From Amanita rubescens (lineage: Eukaryota; Basidiomycota; Agaricomycetes; Agaricales; Amanitaceae), in assembly GCA_015039365.1 (NCBI GenBank), contig WION01000011.1:248001-312000 (forward strand): a stretch of 64,000 bases of DNA. Reading direction: 5' to 3'. A model generated the notes under the pieces. The model was given only the letters and a program-made list of their open reading frames with translations, had not been told where the DNA came from and ran no database searches. Positions 42,847 to 54,724 of this stretch are shown piece by piece. A program made the position numbers and the translations under genes. The stretch's first letter is position 1. Each line of letters begins with the position of its first letter.

Positions 42847-45006
42847 ACGCGATTCCAGGTGTTGATGTCATGCATGGACTATTTTTTCAAATGTTTTCAA
42901 TGTTTGTTCTTGTTGTAATAGTAGTTTTTCGTGATTCGCACAATGGAACTATTCGTGTTTTGATTCATGATCCATGGGAGTTCGGACACTCCTTCGACTC
43001 CTTCACTCCGCCATGCCAATTAAGCTATCGCCACAACCCTTAGCCCCCAAGTTTCAGGGTCTTACCTCAGTTAGGTGATAGGCGAGCAAAACGGGTACAG
43101 TGATTCTCACCTTGCAATTGTACATATATACCACCGCATACCATCCCGGCGCGGATCAAAAGTGAAATTATCAATACCAATCATGATTTCCGCCTTTCTC
43201 GGGTTCGTATTCGGCAACTTAAGCTTACCCGTTTATCTAATCGAGCCACGCTTTATACTAACGCGTCGACATCGTACTTCTGTTTCATTCCAGATCACTC
43301 ATACGCAATGTGGTAGGACATCAAAGCGAGTTCACTTCCGATACCTTGCTACCCAACACACAGAGCGTTACTACTAATTAAAAAGTATCTGCTATCGAGT
43401 ACTCAAGTTATCGCCTGCGGGTGGGTACCCCCAAGTTTATTCTGAAATTGCGATGGCCCAATTTTCTGCGCTGCTTCCATGCTGCTAGGTTAAATATTCA
43501 GACCATCAAAGCTGTTATCCAAGCTTGCTGGAGGCAAGTCATCGTATCCTTACCACACCCGTTTTGGTTTCCGGCGATCAACGGTAGTGGTGACATTCCT
43601 TCGGCGCCGGTACCATAGTAACGCATAATTCTGAGTCCTTCAATGCGTCACGAAACCCATAAACCTTAAGTTAGTTAAATAAGTTACATTCCCCGTCCAA
43701 GTCACTGATCGTTAGCATTATAAATATTAAATCATGATTGCACATGCTTACTCACGAGGAAATCGCGCATACTATCATATTCAATCATATAACCCCCATG
43801 TTCTTCGACGGTTCGTCCAGTAGACGGCATAGCTCCGATCTCTCTCACCTTCAAGAGATCAAATCTCAAAATCTCAATCGCAACACGCACAAGGTGATAA
43901 AGGTCTAGGCAAGTAGTGTGCGGCGAGTTGGAATGCCGAACGCAATGAACTAATCTCCTCAGTTTACGAAGGTGGCCGTGATTGTCAAAGTGTAGTTCGT
44001 TATCATACTACTCACATAAGGCAGGTGTTCCATAAGTGGGCGCTGGTCTCCGAGTCTTCCTTATTTTATAATTTTGAAATCTCGATTGATAAGCATAATT
44101 GATACGAATTTCGATGTTAATACTTTCGAGGAGCAGTCTTAGATGAGAGATTAGAAAGAGGACAAAAGAAAGACCCTACAGTCGAGAAGAAAGTTAGGTG
44201 CGAGGGAGAACAAACATCTCCTTCACGTCGCCTGGCAAATTAAACAAAATTCGCTTGACACTGTTTATTTTTATGATCTTCTGCATGATCATCACGACAA
44301 ACCTTCTCGGCGTTTAAAATTATCGTTGTCGCCTCGCCTGTGACATATCGTTACCACGGACCGCCCATATTACCAGCAGTCATCGACCCCGACTCCTCAC
44401 ACCCTTCACATGCAGGTTCGAGAACCGAGTTGGCCAGCGCGCCGCGGAAGCCGTGCGTGACGCGTGATGAGCATCACATGAGGCACTTCGGACGTTCCGT
44501 CGCGTGGGAGGTGATCGAATTGAGCCACGTGTGTGACGGACTGCGTCACTGCGACTCGACTCCTAGCATCGCCTCCGTCGGACGGGAGCCTTTGTGCTTC
44601 GTGGCATACCCTTTTTCCTCTGTCCAAATCCTATTATGTTATCTGTCTATGCCGCTCACTGGGCTGCATGGTTCCGCTACTATATTCTGAGTGCGACCAA
44701 GTACACACTGCTCAGCGGCACGGCACGGATTTGCAACCAACATCTCCTGGGACCTGGCTGGAGCCACTACGAGAGGCCAGCATCTCAAATCTACATGAAG
44801 AAAGATAAATTCCGCTAGAAACGGGTACCACAGCAAGGAGAGACGCCCAGGAAATCTTGGCACCGTCCCGTTTGATCCTCGGTTCATCTCGATCAAGGGA
44901 AGTGCGTGTAAACAATGTAATTTCGAAACTAGTAATATGCAAGGTACAGAACTTACACATGGCTAAGCTCAAGTGACATTTGGAAGCTCGTGGCTCTCCA
45001 AGACGA
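42847..45006. other. Spacer between paralogues 12 and 13
   Basis: No gene seen. Standard unit blocks: cgcggatcaaaagtgaaatt at 43151, aaaccttaagttagttaaat at about 43661, and a segment at 44.0-44.5 kb matching 28.9-29.4 kb. From 44.85 kb the upstream block shared with paralogue 10 begins. Confidence 0.45.
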
Positions 45007-45269
45007 GTGGTGAGCGGTCAGGGCAGACTCACGTCACGATGTCCGGTGCGTAACCGGTGGGTTTTGAACGATCATTCACTCAGGATAGATCACTCAAGAT
45101 AGAAGATTCAGGAGTTTTGAAATGTAATACTGCCAAGGCCGGCAAAATGGGGTTTACAGCCTTTGGCACATGTTCAGGAAACGACATTTGCACGTTCCTA
45201 GCTCTCCAACTTGAGTGGTGGGCGGTCAGGCAGTCACGACAACAGAACATAAACATTAGAGGTATTTAA
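45007..45269 (+). promoter_or_regulatory. Promoter of paralogue 13
   Basis: Distal GTGGTGAGCGGTCAGGGC (45007-45024) with agactcacgtcacgat and gcgtaaccggtggg; proximal gtggtgggcggtcaggc (45215-45231); ATAAACA; TATTTAA (45263-45269). Confidence 0.6.
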
Positions 45270-45337
45270 ACTGACGCGAGCGAGGTCAACCTCAGACTTG
45301 CGTCTTCAGATTCATTCACCTACAGTCTATATTCGCA

Positions 45338-45859
45338 ATGCGCTTCGCTACGCTCATCCTCGCTCTCACTGCTGCTGCTACCGCATCGGCGGCCGCGGTG
45401 GACAAGAGGAGCTTCTACTATCTCACTTTCTACAATCTCAACGGAGCTACTGAGGCTTCCGACTATCTCACCTATACACTCGTCCCAACCATCTATGGTA
45501 AGGTCCTCTGTGTGTTCTTTCGCTCGATATTTATTCGTGATTGTAGATTGTTTCCTCAAGTGCAATGCTGTCGCTGGCTGCAACTTCGTCAACAGTAAGC
45601 CAATTCCCACTTGGAAATATGTATGGTACTAAATCTCTTTTAGCTTACCACGATGTCAATGGAAAGGTCAGCTTTCTCCCGTTTTTTGTCGATGTTGGGG
45701 CGTTCTAACGAATATGCGCAGGGTGGCAGCCCCGATCTTACCTGCTCTATGTACAAGACATGCCACTATTCTAACACAGCTATCAACAAGGGTGGCCAGA
45801 CGCAGCCTTCTGGGCTCCTTGACTACATCACTCAGAGCGATGGTTGGTGCAAGTACTAA
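45338..45859 (+). CDS. Paralogue 13: secreted six-cysteine protein with KR propeptide
   Basis: Exons are 45338-45497, 45547-45594, 45644-45666 and 45722-45859; the product is 122 aa. Signal peptide MRFATLILALTAAATASA, then AAVDKR, then SFYYLTFYNLNGATEASDYL. Exon 2 gives DCFLKCNAVAGCNFVN. Exon 4 starts GGSPDLTCSMYKTCHYSN and ends GLLDYITQSDGWCKY. It is the first unit of the 2.9-kb tandem array (paralogues 13-16). Confidence 0.86.
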
Positions 45860-47867
45860 ATGAGGCAATGGGGGTTCGATATCATGTCATGTAGTTTTAC
45901 GAAATGTTTCAAAAGTTCGTTCTTGTTGTTCTAGTAGGGTTTCGTGATTCGTTCAATTCCACTTTACTATTGTTCCGGATTGGTTGATGATGCATGGGTT
46001 GAAGGACAAGAAATAAATGTGTCGGAGCCGTCGGACGTTTAAACCCACATCAGATTCCGTGTCGTGTCTATTAAGCTATCGGACACAACCTTAAGACCCT
46101 TTTCAGGGCCTTATCTCAGTTAAGCAAAACGGGTGCACCCTTTGCTTTTTACATATTCCGCATCATATCATCCCCACACGGATCAAAGTCGTAATGCTGC
46201 ATATCGGCGCGGCAATAAAGGGGGCGGAATTATGAATGGCCAACTTCGTTCGGATCCGGATTCAGCAAGTTATACCCACCCATTTATCTAATCAGGACAC
46301 CATCCCCTTGTATATCCTAACACATCGACAAGGCGCCCCGGTTTGATTCCAAATCTTTAGAGATAACTCATTGACTGCTTTGGTCAGACAGGCGCACTTG
46401 TAATGTAGTAAAACGAAATTAAAATGGAAAGGCCGTCGCCACGTCCACCTGGGCTTATTTTGTAGGTAATGTGAAACGATGGCTATGTCCATGTACTCTA
46501 GCAGCACGTCATCGCGTCTTTCCATAACGATCTTTGGTTCCGGCCATCAATGCTGGCAGTGCCATTCTCTCGGCGCTGGCGCGGTGACGCATAACTGCTT
46601 CTTCGGTCAGGGAGATAAACCTTAAGTTAATTAGTAAATAAGCTATATTCCTTGTAGCTAAATAAGTCACTTACTATTAACGTTTAATGATACGCGTTCG
46701 AATCATACAGCGCCGGGTTCATCGACAGCTCGTCTATCAGACGGCATCTGGTCTGCAACTTAACCTAGGAAGGTAACAGTGGCGCGATCCAACTATAAAA
46801 GTATTTTTACTTGTTTTTGTTTCTCGACCACTCACATATAATCCATAAGGAGCTGCGGATCTTTCCCTAATTCGAGGCTGATAAGCACAATTTACGCAAA
46901 TTCCAGTGTCGAAACAAATTGCAATATTTAAGAGGTGCGTACAGGGGTGTCGTAGAGAAAGCACGATGAATCGAGAAGTCAAGAGCGAAGTTGGGGGCGT
47001 GAGAGAGTACCTATCTAGTTCAACATTTTGGCAAATCGAGCAGGATCCGCTTTACTTGGGACCCTGTTCACATTGCCGATTTGAGATATCGACTTCAAAA
47101 TTGCTATCCTCGCTTCGATCTTATGGATCACGAATATTTCCTTGGCTTTCTCTAGCGCCCGTAATTATTGTCATCCGAGTCGCCTCGGCTGTCACCGGTC
47201 ACCTGTCGCTATGGTCCTGAGGGCGTACTAATCGCCTGCATCACCGTCGGTCACCAGTAATCATTCTAATCCTCCTGCTCCCTTCTGTCGAATGGTTCGC
47301 AAACAAACTGACCAGCGCGGAAAGCTCTGCATGACATGCGGCACCTCATTGACCTCGGGGCGTGGGAAGTGATGGCGGTCTGATATGATCATTACCTTTT
47401 TTTTAATTTTTTTTAATAGAATCATCACCTTTCGCCCATACGTACTACTGCATGCAAGGGAGCCACCTCAGCGTCGAACTGTTGCTCGCTCCGCGCACGG
47501 CTGCGTATATCGCCGCACATATCAGCCTACCTAGCTCCGCCATTCTTGGTATAGCCAGATAAACAGCAATCAGAGAGTCAAGACCTCCCGGGTATGTCGC
47601 TCTGCAACTGATACTTCCAAGTTAGCTAAACCACTAGCAGCTGTTTCAAAGTTGGCGAAGAGAGCAAATTTCGGCAACAAATTGGTACCGAACTGCAGCA
47701 GATGCCCGGCGTGAATCGACGGCTATCTCATTACCCCGTTTGACCCTCGCTTCATTTGAAGATACGGCCACCGCGAGTACAAACAATCGAATTTAGAAAC
47801 TAGTAGTCTACAAGGTACCAACTTGCAAATGGTTTAAATAAATCGATTCGACAATGTCTCAATACGA

Positions 47868-48113
47868 GTGGTCAGCGGTCAGGGCAGCTTAACGTCACGA
47901 TGTCCGGTACGTCACTAACCGGTGGGTTTTGAACGATCATTCACTCAAGATAGAAGATTCAGGAGTTCTGAACTGTAAGCCAAGGCCGGCAAAATGGGGT
48001 TTACAGACTTAGGCACATGTTCAGGAAACGACATTTGCATGTTCTCAGCTCTTCAACTTGAGTGGTGAGCGGTCAACTTACGATAACAGAACATAAACAT
48101 TAGAGGCATTTAA
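47868..48113 (+). promoter_or_regulatory. Promoter of paralogue 14, with altered TATA box
   Basis: Distal GTGGTCAGCGGTCAGGGC (47868-47885) with agcttaacgtcacgatg; a shortened proximal gtggtgagcggtca (48062-48075); ATAAACA. The TATA position reads CATTTAA (48107-48113) instead of TATTTAA. Confidence 0.55.
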
Positions 48114-48181
48114 CCTGGTGCGTACACGGTCAACCTCAGACTCGCGTCTTCAGATTCATTCGCCTACAGTCTATATTCGCA

Positions 48182-48704
48182 ATGCACTTCGCTCCGCTCA
48201 TCCTCGCTCTCACTGCTGCTGCTACCGCATCGGCGGCCACTGTGGCCAAGAGAAGCGTCTACTATCTCACTTTCTACAATCTCAATGGAGCTACCGAGAC
48301 TCCTGACTATCTCACTTATAAGCTCGTCCCGACTATCTATGGTGAGGTCCTGCTGTCTATCCTTTCGGTCGATGTTGATTCGTGATTGTAGATTGTTTAA
48401 CGGCATGCGATAAGGTCACCGGGTGCAACTTTGTCAACAGCAAGCCAGCTCCCACTTAGAAATATGTATGATACTAAATTTCTTTTAGCTTATCACGATG
48501 TCAATGGCAAGGTTAGCTTTCTCCCTTTTTTTGTCGATGTTGGAGCGTTCTAACGAATATGCGCAGGGAGGCAGCCCGGATCTTACTTGCTCCATGTACA
48601 AGACATGCCACTATGCAAACACTGCTATCAACAAAGGAGGCCAGACGCAACCTTCTGGGCTCCTTGACTACATCACCGAGAGCGACGGTTGGTGCAGGAT
48701 ATGA
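48182..48704 (+). CDS. Paralogue 14: secreted six-cysteine protein, with GC-AG intron and altered end
   Basis: Exons are 48182-48341, 48392-48439, 48489-48511 and 48567-48704; the product would be 122 aa. Signal peptide MHFAPLILALTAAATASA, then ATVAKR, then SVYYLTFYNLNGATETPDYL. Exon 2 gives DCLTACDKVTGCNFVN. Intron 2 starts with gcaagcc, so its donor is GC, not GT; reading through it meets a stop (ACT TAG). The C-terminus is GWCRI-stop instead of GWCKY-stop, because about 25 bp around the usual stop are deleted and a new TGA is used. With the changed TATA box, these point to a copy that may be poorly expressed, though all six cysteines remain. Confidence 0.75.
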
Positions 48705-50812
48705 TGTCATGTAGTGTTACGAGATCTTTCAAAAGTTTGCTCTTGTTGTACTAGTAGGGTTTCATCCAATTCCACTGTACTGTTGTTCGTGATTGGTTCA
48801 TGATGCGTGGGTTCAAGGATAGGAAATGAATGTGTCGGAGCCGTCGGACGTTCAAACCCACCTCCGATTCCGTGTCGTGTCTATTAAGCTATCGGACACA
48901 ACCTTAAAACCCTTTTCAGGGTCTTATCTCAGTTAGGTGATTGGCAAACAAAACGGGTGCACCCTTTGCTTTTTACATATTCCGTATATCATCCCCGCAC
49001 GGATCAAAATCGTAATGTGCACATCGGCGGGGGCGATACTTAAAGACGTGGGATTCCAGTGAATGGCCGACGTCGTCCGGATCCGGATTCAGCAACTTAT
49101 ACCCACCCTCTATCTAATCGGGACACCGTCCCCTTTTATGTCCTAATGCATCAACATGGTGCTTCGGTTTCATTCAAAATCTTTAGAGACAACTCGTTGG
49201 CTGTTTTGGTCAGACAGACGCACTTGCAATGTTGCAAAAGAAAATTAAATTGGAAAGACCGTCGCCAATAGCCAGATTCGCACCGAGGATGTCTACCCGG
49301 GCTTACAAATGGTTATTTTATAGATAATATACACTAATAACTCTTCAACCTATTCCCCAATGAATACTTACAAGTTTGTGCTGAAATTTTGCTTAGCCCA
49401 ATATCGCGTGCTGCGTTTATGCTGCCATGTCGAATCTTTAAGAGACTCGATGGCTCTGCTATGCACGCACTCTGGCGGCACGCCATCCCGTCTGTTCCCT
49501 AGCGATATTTGATTCCGGCCATCAATGCTAGCTGTGACATTCTCTCGGCGCTGGCGCAGTAACGTACTATAACTGCTCCTTGCGTCACGGAAGTAAACCT
49601 TAAGCTAATCAAATAAGCTATATTTCTTGTAATCACTTACTATTAACGTTTAATGACACGCGTTTGCTCATTTGGATATAGCGGGCATCATACAACCCTG
49701 AGTTGTTCGACAGCTCGTCTATCAGACGGCGTATGATTTGCAACCTAACCTAGGAAGGTAACAGTGACGCGATCCAACTGTAAAAGTATTTTTACTTGTT
49801 TTTATTTCTCGACCACTCACAGATAATCCATAAGGAGCTGTAGATTTTTCCCTGTTTTGAGGCTGGTAAGCACAATTTACAGTGTCGAAAAAAATTGCAG
49901 TATTTAAGGAAGGGCATGCAGAGCTGCTGTAGAGAGAGTACGATGAATCGAGAGTCGACAAGGAGGCCATACAATCAAGAGCGAAGTTGGGGGCGTGAGA
50001 GAATGCATATCTGTTAGTTCGACTTTTCTGGCAAATCGAGCAGGATCCGCTTTACTTGGGACCCTGTTCACATTTGCGATTTGTGATATCGAGTTCAAAA
50101 TTGCTATCCTCGCTTCGATCTTCCGGATCACGAATATTTCCTTAGCGCCCGTAATTATTGTTATCGTCCCCTCGGCTGTAACCTGTGGCTATGGTTGGTT
50201 GAGCGCGTACCAATCGCCTGCATCACCGGCGGTCACTAGTAATAATTCTAGAATGGTTCGCGAACAAGTTGGCCAGCGCAGAAAGCTCTGCACGACGTGC
50301 GGCCCCGTTCCTTCCAAATTTGGCCTCGGGGCGTGGGAAGTTATGCATGATGGCGGTCTCACCTTTCGCCCATCTACTGCATGCAAGCAAGGCCACCCCA
50401 GCGTCGAACTTGTGCTCTCTACGCGTGTGGCTACGTATACCGCCTCAGCCTACATAGTTCCGCTATCCTAGGTATAGCCAAATAAACACCAATCAGTGAG
50501 CCAAGACCTCCCGGGCACGTGGCTAGGCTTTGCAACTGATACTCCCAAGTTAGCTCACGCACTAGAAGTTCATTTCACCGTTCAAAAGTCGGCGAAGAGA
50601 GCAGGTTTCCGCAAGAAATTGGTGCTGAACTGCAGCAGACGCCTGGGAATCGACGGCTGTCTCATTACCCCGTTTGAGCCTCGCTTCATTTCAATCAAGG
50701 GAAGATACGGCCACCGCGATTACAAACAATCGAATTTCGAAACTAGTAGTCTGTAAGGTACTAAACTTGCAAATGGTTTAAGTAAATAGATTCGACAATG
50801 TCTCCAATACGA

Positions 50813-51057
50813 GTGGTCAGCGGCCAGGGCAGCTTAACGTCACGATGTTCAGTACGTAACAGGTGGATTTTGAACGATCATTCGCTCAAGATAGAAGATC
50901 CAGGAGTTTTGAAATGTATGCCAAGGCCGGCAAAACGGGGTTTACAGCCTTCGGCACATGTTCAGGAAACGACCTTTGCATGTTCCTAGCTCTCCAACTT
51001 GAGTGGTGAGCGGTCAGGGAGTCACGACAACAGAACATAAACATTAGAGGTATTTAA
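50813..51057 (+). promoter_or_regulatory. Promoter of paralogue 15
   Basis: Distal gtggtcagcggccagggc (50813-50830) with agcttaacgtcacgatg; proximal GTGGTGAGCGGTCAGGGA (51003-51020); ATAAACA; TATTTAA (51051-51057). Confidence 0.6.
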
Positions 51058-51118
51058 CCTGGCGCGTACAAGGTCAACCTCAGACTTCAGATTCATTCGC
51101 CTACAGTCTATATTCGCA

Positions 51119-51623
51119 ATGCATTTCTCTTCGCTCCTCCTCACTCTCACCGCTGCTACCGCCGCATCGGCTTTCTACTATCCCACTTTCCTCAATCTCA
51201 ACGGAGCTACTGAGGCTGCCGACTATCTCACCTATACACTCGTCCCAACTATTTATGGTGAGGGTGCTGGCTATACATTCTTTCGCTCGATATTTATTCG
51301 TGATTGTAGATTGTTTCCTCAAGTGCAATGCTGTCGCCGGCTGCCATTTCGTCAACAGTAAGCTAATTTCTAGTGGAAAAAATGTACAACGCTGAACTTC
51401 TTTTAGCTTATCACGATGTCAATGGCAAGGTCGGCTGTGTTTCCTTTTTGGTTTAAGTGGACGCGTTCTAACGGGATCTTAACAGAATGGCAGCCCGGAT
51501 CTGACCTGCTCAATGTACAAGACATGCCATTATTCTAACACTGCTATCAACAAAGGTGGTCAGACCCAACCTTCTGGGCTCCTTGACTACATCACGGAGA
51601 GCGATGGTTGGTGCAAGTACTAA
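51119..51623 (+). CDS. Paralogue 15: small secreted six-cysteine protein, no propeptide
   Basis: Exons are 51119-51257, 51310-51357, 51407-51429 and 51486-51623; the product is 115 aa. The signal peptide MHFSSLLLTLTAATAASA is directly followed by FYYPTFLNLNGATEAADYL. Exon 2 gives DCFLKCNAVAGCHFVN, with His in place of Asn after the third cysteine. Exon 4 begins NGSPDLTCSMYKTCHYSN and ends GLLDYITESDGWCKY. Intron 1 (gtgagggtgctggc) and intron 3 (gtcggctgtgtttcc) are shared with paralogue 16. Confidence 0.87.
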
Positions 51624-52098
51624 ATGAGGCAATGGGCGGTTCGATGTAATGTCTTGTAGTCTTACGAAATGTTTCAAAAGTTTGTTCTTGTTGTTCTAGT
51701 AGGGTTTCGTGATTCGTCCAATTCCACTTTATTATTGTTCATGATTGGTTGTGCATGGGTTCAAGGACAAGAACTCAATGTGTCTTCCGGAGCCGTCGGA
51801 CGTTCAAACCCTCCTCCGATTCCGTGTCGTGTCTATTAAGTTATCGGACACAACCTTAAGACCCTTTTCAGGGCCTTATCTCAGTTAATGTCATCCCCGC
51901 ACGGATCAAAGTCGTAATGCTGCATATCGGCGCGGCGTTAAATGGGGTGGAATTATGAATGACTCACTTCGTTGGATCCGGATTCAGCAAGTTATACCCA
52001 CCCGTCTATCTAATCAGGACGCCATCCCCTCGTATATCCTAACACATCGACAAGGTGCCCCGGCTTCATTCCAAATCTTTAGAGATAACTCATTGACT

Positions 52099-52373
52099 GC
52101 TTTGGTCAGACGGGCGCACTTCCAATGTAGCAAAACAAAATTAAAATGGATAGACTGTCGCCAACCGCCAGACTCGCCCCGAAGATGTCTACCTGGGCTT
52201 ACAAATGGTTATTTTATACACAATATACACTACGTTAGCTGCTTTGGTCAGACAGGCGCACTTGCAATGTAGCAAAACAAAATTAAAATGGAAAGACCGT
52301 CGCCAACAGCCAGATTCGCCCCGAAGATGTCTACCTGGGCTTACAAATGGTTATTTTATACACAATATACACT
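52099..52373 (+). repeat. Local tandem duplication, 142-bp period
   Basis: Unit 1 (52099-52240) and unit 2 (52241-52373) both start gctttggtcagac and end acacaatatacact. Other units of the array (for example near 46380 and 49207) have this sequence once, so the duplication arose after the units were copied. Confidence 0.85.
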
Positions 52374-53902
52374 AATAACTCTTCAACCTATTTCCTCGAT
52401 GATTACTCACAAGTTTGAGCTGAAATTTTGCTTAGCCCAATATTGTGTGCTTATGCCGCCATGTCGAATATTTAGAGAAAGGATGGCTGAGCCGTCCATG
52501 CAATCTAGCGGTACGCCATCTCGTCCTTTCCCTAATGATCTTTGGTTCCGGCCATCAAAGCTAGCGGTGACATTCTCTCGGCGCTGGCGCGGCAACGCAT
52601 AACTGCGCCTTCGGTCAGCCTGAGGGAAGTGACCCTAATTAGTAAATAAGCTGTAGCTAATGAAATCACTTACTATTAACGTTTAATGACATGCGTTTGC
52701 TCGTTTCGATATATGTAGTAATGGGCATGATACCACCCTGGGTTGTTCGACAGCTCGTCTATCAGACGGCGTACGATTTCCAACCTAACCTAGGAAGGTA
52801 ACAGTGACGCGATCCAACTGTAAAAGTATTTTTACTTGTTTTTATTTCTCGACCACTCACAAATAATCCATAAGGAGCTGTGGATCTTTCCCGATTCTGA
52901 AATCCTGATTTGAGGCTGGTTAGCACAATTTACGCACATTTCAGTGTCGAAAAAACTTGCAGTATTTAAGGAAGGGCGCAGAGCTGTCGGAGAGAATGTA
53001 TGATGAATCGAGATTCGACGAAGGAGAATAAGGAGACCATACAGTCAAGAGCGAAGTTGGGGGCGTGAGAGAATACCTATCGAGTTCGACTTTTCTAGCA
53101 AATCGAGCAGGATCCGCTTTACTTGGGACCCTGTTAACATTGTCGATCTGAGATATGGACTTCAAAATTGCTATCCTCGCTTCGATCTTACGGATCACGA
53201 ATATTTCCTTGGCTTTCGGTAGCGCCCGTCATTATTGTCATCGTCGCCTCGGCTGTGACCTGTCGCTATGATTAGCTGAGCGCGTTCAAATCGCCAGCAG
53301 TCACCAATAATCACTTTTACCCTCCTGTCGAATGGTTCGCGAACAAACTGGCCAGCGCGGAAAGCTCTACGTGACGTGCGCCACCTCACCAGTTCCTTCC
53401 AAATTTGGCCTCGGGGCGTGGGAAGTGATGCATGATGGCGGTCTCACCTTTCGCCCATACTACCACGGCATCAAGCAGGCCATCTCAGCGTCGAATTTTT
53501 ACTCTCTCCGCGCGCGGCTACGTATACCACCTCGCATCTCAGCATAAGTAGCTCCGCCATTCTAGGTATAGCCAAATAAACACCAATCAGTGAGCCAAGA
53601 CCTCCCGGGCACGTGGCTCTGCAACTGATACTTCCAAGTTAGCTAAAGCACTAGAAGTTCGTTTCACCGTTTAAAAGTTGGCGAAGAGAGCAAATTTTTG
53701 CAAGAAATTGGTGCTGAACTGCAGCAGACGCCCAGGAATCGACGGCTACCTCATTTACCCCGTTCGAGCCTTGCTTCATTTCAATCAAGGGAAGATATGG
53801 CGACCGCGATTACAAACAATCGAATTTCGAAACTAGTATTCTATAAGGTACCAAACTTGCAAATGGTTTAAATAAATCGATTCGACAATGTCTCCAATAC
53901 GA

Positions 53903-54150
53903 GTGGTCAGCGGTCAGGGGAGCTAACGTCATGATGTCCAATACGTAACAGGTGGATTTTGAACGATCGTTCACTCAGGACAGAAGATCCAGTGAAATGT
54001 ACGCGAAGGCCGGCAAAGCGGCATTTACAGGCTTCGGCACGACCTACACATGTTCAGGAAACGACATTTGCACATTTTTAGCCCTCCAATTTGAGTGGTG
54101 AGCGGTCAGAAGTCACGACGGCAAAACATAAACACTAGAGAGGTATTTAA
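53903..54150 (+). promoter_or_regulatory. Promoter of paralogue 16
   Basis: Distal GTGGTCAGCGGTCAGGGG (53903-53920) with agctaacgtcatgatg; proximal gtggtgagcggtcaga (54095-54110); ATAAACA; TATTTAA (54144-54150). Confidence 0.6.
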
Positions 54151-54218
54151 CCTGGCGCGCACAAGGTCAACCTCAGACTCGCGTCTTCATATTCATTCGC
54201 CTACAGTCTATATTCGCA

Positions 54219-54724
54219 ATGCACTTCTCTTCGCTCCTCCTCACTCTCACCGCTGCTACCGCCGCATCGGCCTTCTACTATCCCACTTTCCTCAATCTCA
54301 ACGGAGCTACTGAGGCTTCCGACTATCTCACCTATACACTCGTCCCAACTATCTATGGTGAGGGTGCTGGCTATACGTTCTTTCGCTCGATGTTTATTCG
54401 TGATTGTAGATTGTTTCCTCAAGTGCAATGCTGTCGCTGGCTGCAATTTCGTCAACAGTAAGCTAGTTTCTAGTGGAAAAAATGTACAACGCTGAACTTT
54501 TCTTAGCTTACCACGATGTCAACGGCAAGGTCGGCTGTGTTTCCTTTTTTGGTTTAAGTGGACGCGTTCTAACGGGATCTCAACAGAATGGCAGCCCGGA
54601 TCTGACTTGTTCAATGTACAAGACATGCCACTATTCTAACACTGCTATCAACAAAGGTGGTCAGACGCAACCTTCTGGACTTCTTGACTACATCACGGAG
54701 AGCGATGGTTGGTGCAAGTACTAA
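54219..54724 (+). CDS. Paralogue 16: small secreted six-cysteine protein, no propeptide
   Basis: Exons are 54219-54357, 54410-54457, 54507-54529 and 54587-54724; the product is 115 aa. The signal peptide MHFSSLLLTLTAATAASA is directly followed by FYYPTFLNLNGATEASDYL. Exon 2 gives DCFLKCNAVAGCNFVN; exon 4 gives NGSPDLTCSMYKTCHYSN and GLLDYITESDGWCKY. It is the last unit of the tandem array. Its 3-prime flank diverges from those of 13-15 soon after the stop. Confidence 0.87.

Larger units (their letters stand above)
45860..54724 (+). repeat. Tandem repeat of about 2.9-3.1 kb units
   Basis: Paralogues 13, 14, 15 and 16 start at 45338, 48182, 51119 and 54219, spacings of 2844, 2937 and 3100 bp. 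The spacers align block by block: ttatctaatcaggacaccat, caacctaacctaggaaggta, taagagcgaagttgggggcgt-like and caatacgagtggtcagcgg occur once per unit in the same order. The 3100-bp spacing includes a 142-bp local duplication. Confidence 0.8.

Noticed and set aside
45320..54455. Antisense frames across exon 1 of several paralogues as genes
   Set aside because: They recur only because the sense exons are conserved; they have no start, splice or domain support of their own.
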